A DNA stretch of 64,000 nucleotides from Bacteroidota bacterium. GTDB lineage: Bacteria > Bacteroidota > Bacteroidia > AKYH767-A > OLB10. Location of the stretch: assembly GCA_016709725.1 (NCBI GenBank), contig JADJMG010000006.1, positions 124,001-188,000 of the forward strand, read 5' to 3'. The notes below the pieces were generated by a model that saw only the letters and a list, made by a program, of their open reading frames with translations, was not told where the DNA came from and searched no databases. The stretch's first letter is position 1. The number at the start of each line of letters is the position of its first letter. Below are positions 63,941 through 64,000 of this stretch, piece after piece. Made by a program: the position numbers and the translations under genes.

Positions 63941-64000
63941 TTAGTTCTTAGCCTCGAAAGTAAATTCAGTTATTTCTTTTACTTTGCAATAGATTAGATT

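Overview
The window looks like a chromosomal segment of a Bacteroidota bacterium. The sequence is AT-rich, starts lack Shine-Dalgarno sequences, and several promoters match the phylum-type pattern TTG-N19-21-TAnnTTTG. Five proteins end in type IX secretion (T9SS) sorting domains, and phylum-typical families occur (DUF5606, DUF3467, DUF3667, DUF2723, a DUF4199-like protein). I cannot name a genus.

Layout. 1-7.6 kb: three large secreted T9SS-type proteins; the first is cut by the window edge and carries two frameshifts. 7.9-21 kb: housekeeping genes (purB, fabD, folE, queD, mqnB, psd, glutamate dehydrogenase, pepD), a VWA protein, and a DUF2723 membrane protein translationally coupled to a zinc aminopeptidase. 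21-35 kb: two small stress/membrane genes, then fatty-acid beta-oxidation genes in the order of Bacillus fadN-fadA-fadE but scattered among unrelated genes. Between tsaC and a secreted beta-propeller gene lies an array of ten 63-bp palindromic units that ends near a 56-bp perfect palindrome. 35-45 kb: an S9 peptidase, DUF5606, an M3 peptidase, a large hybrid histidine kinase, rpsU, a Xer recombinase and hpf. 45-47 kb: another T9SS protein. 47.3-61.8 kb: the translation/transcription locus, namely tRNA-Thr, -Tyr, -Gly, -Thr, tuf, tRNA-Trp, secE, nusG, rplK, rplA, rplJ, rplL, rpoB, rpoC and DUF3467. 61.8-64 kb: a YbhN-like membrane protein and a glycosyltransferase 2.

Two things stand out. First, seven single-gene reading-frame breaks occur, six of them one-base losses in short homopolymers, and they hit genes expected to be essential (fabD, rplJ). 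This points to sequencing error more than to decay. Second, there are unusual palindromic repeats: the 63-bp array, and two tandem tRNA-Trp-like 5' fragments between tuf and the real tRNA-Trp whose D-loop is replaced by an 18-bp palindrome that also occurs alone at 22.5 kb. No phage, insertion sequence, CRISPR or defence system was recognised.
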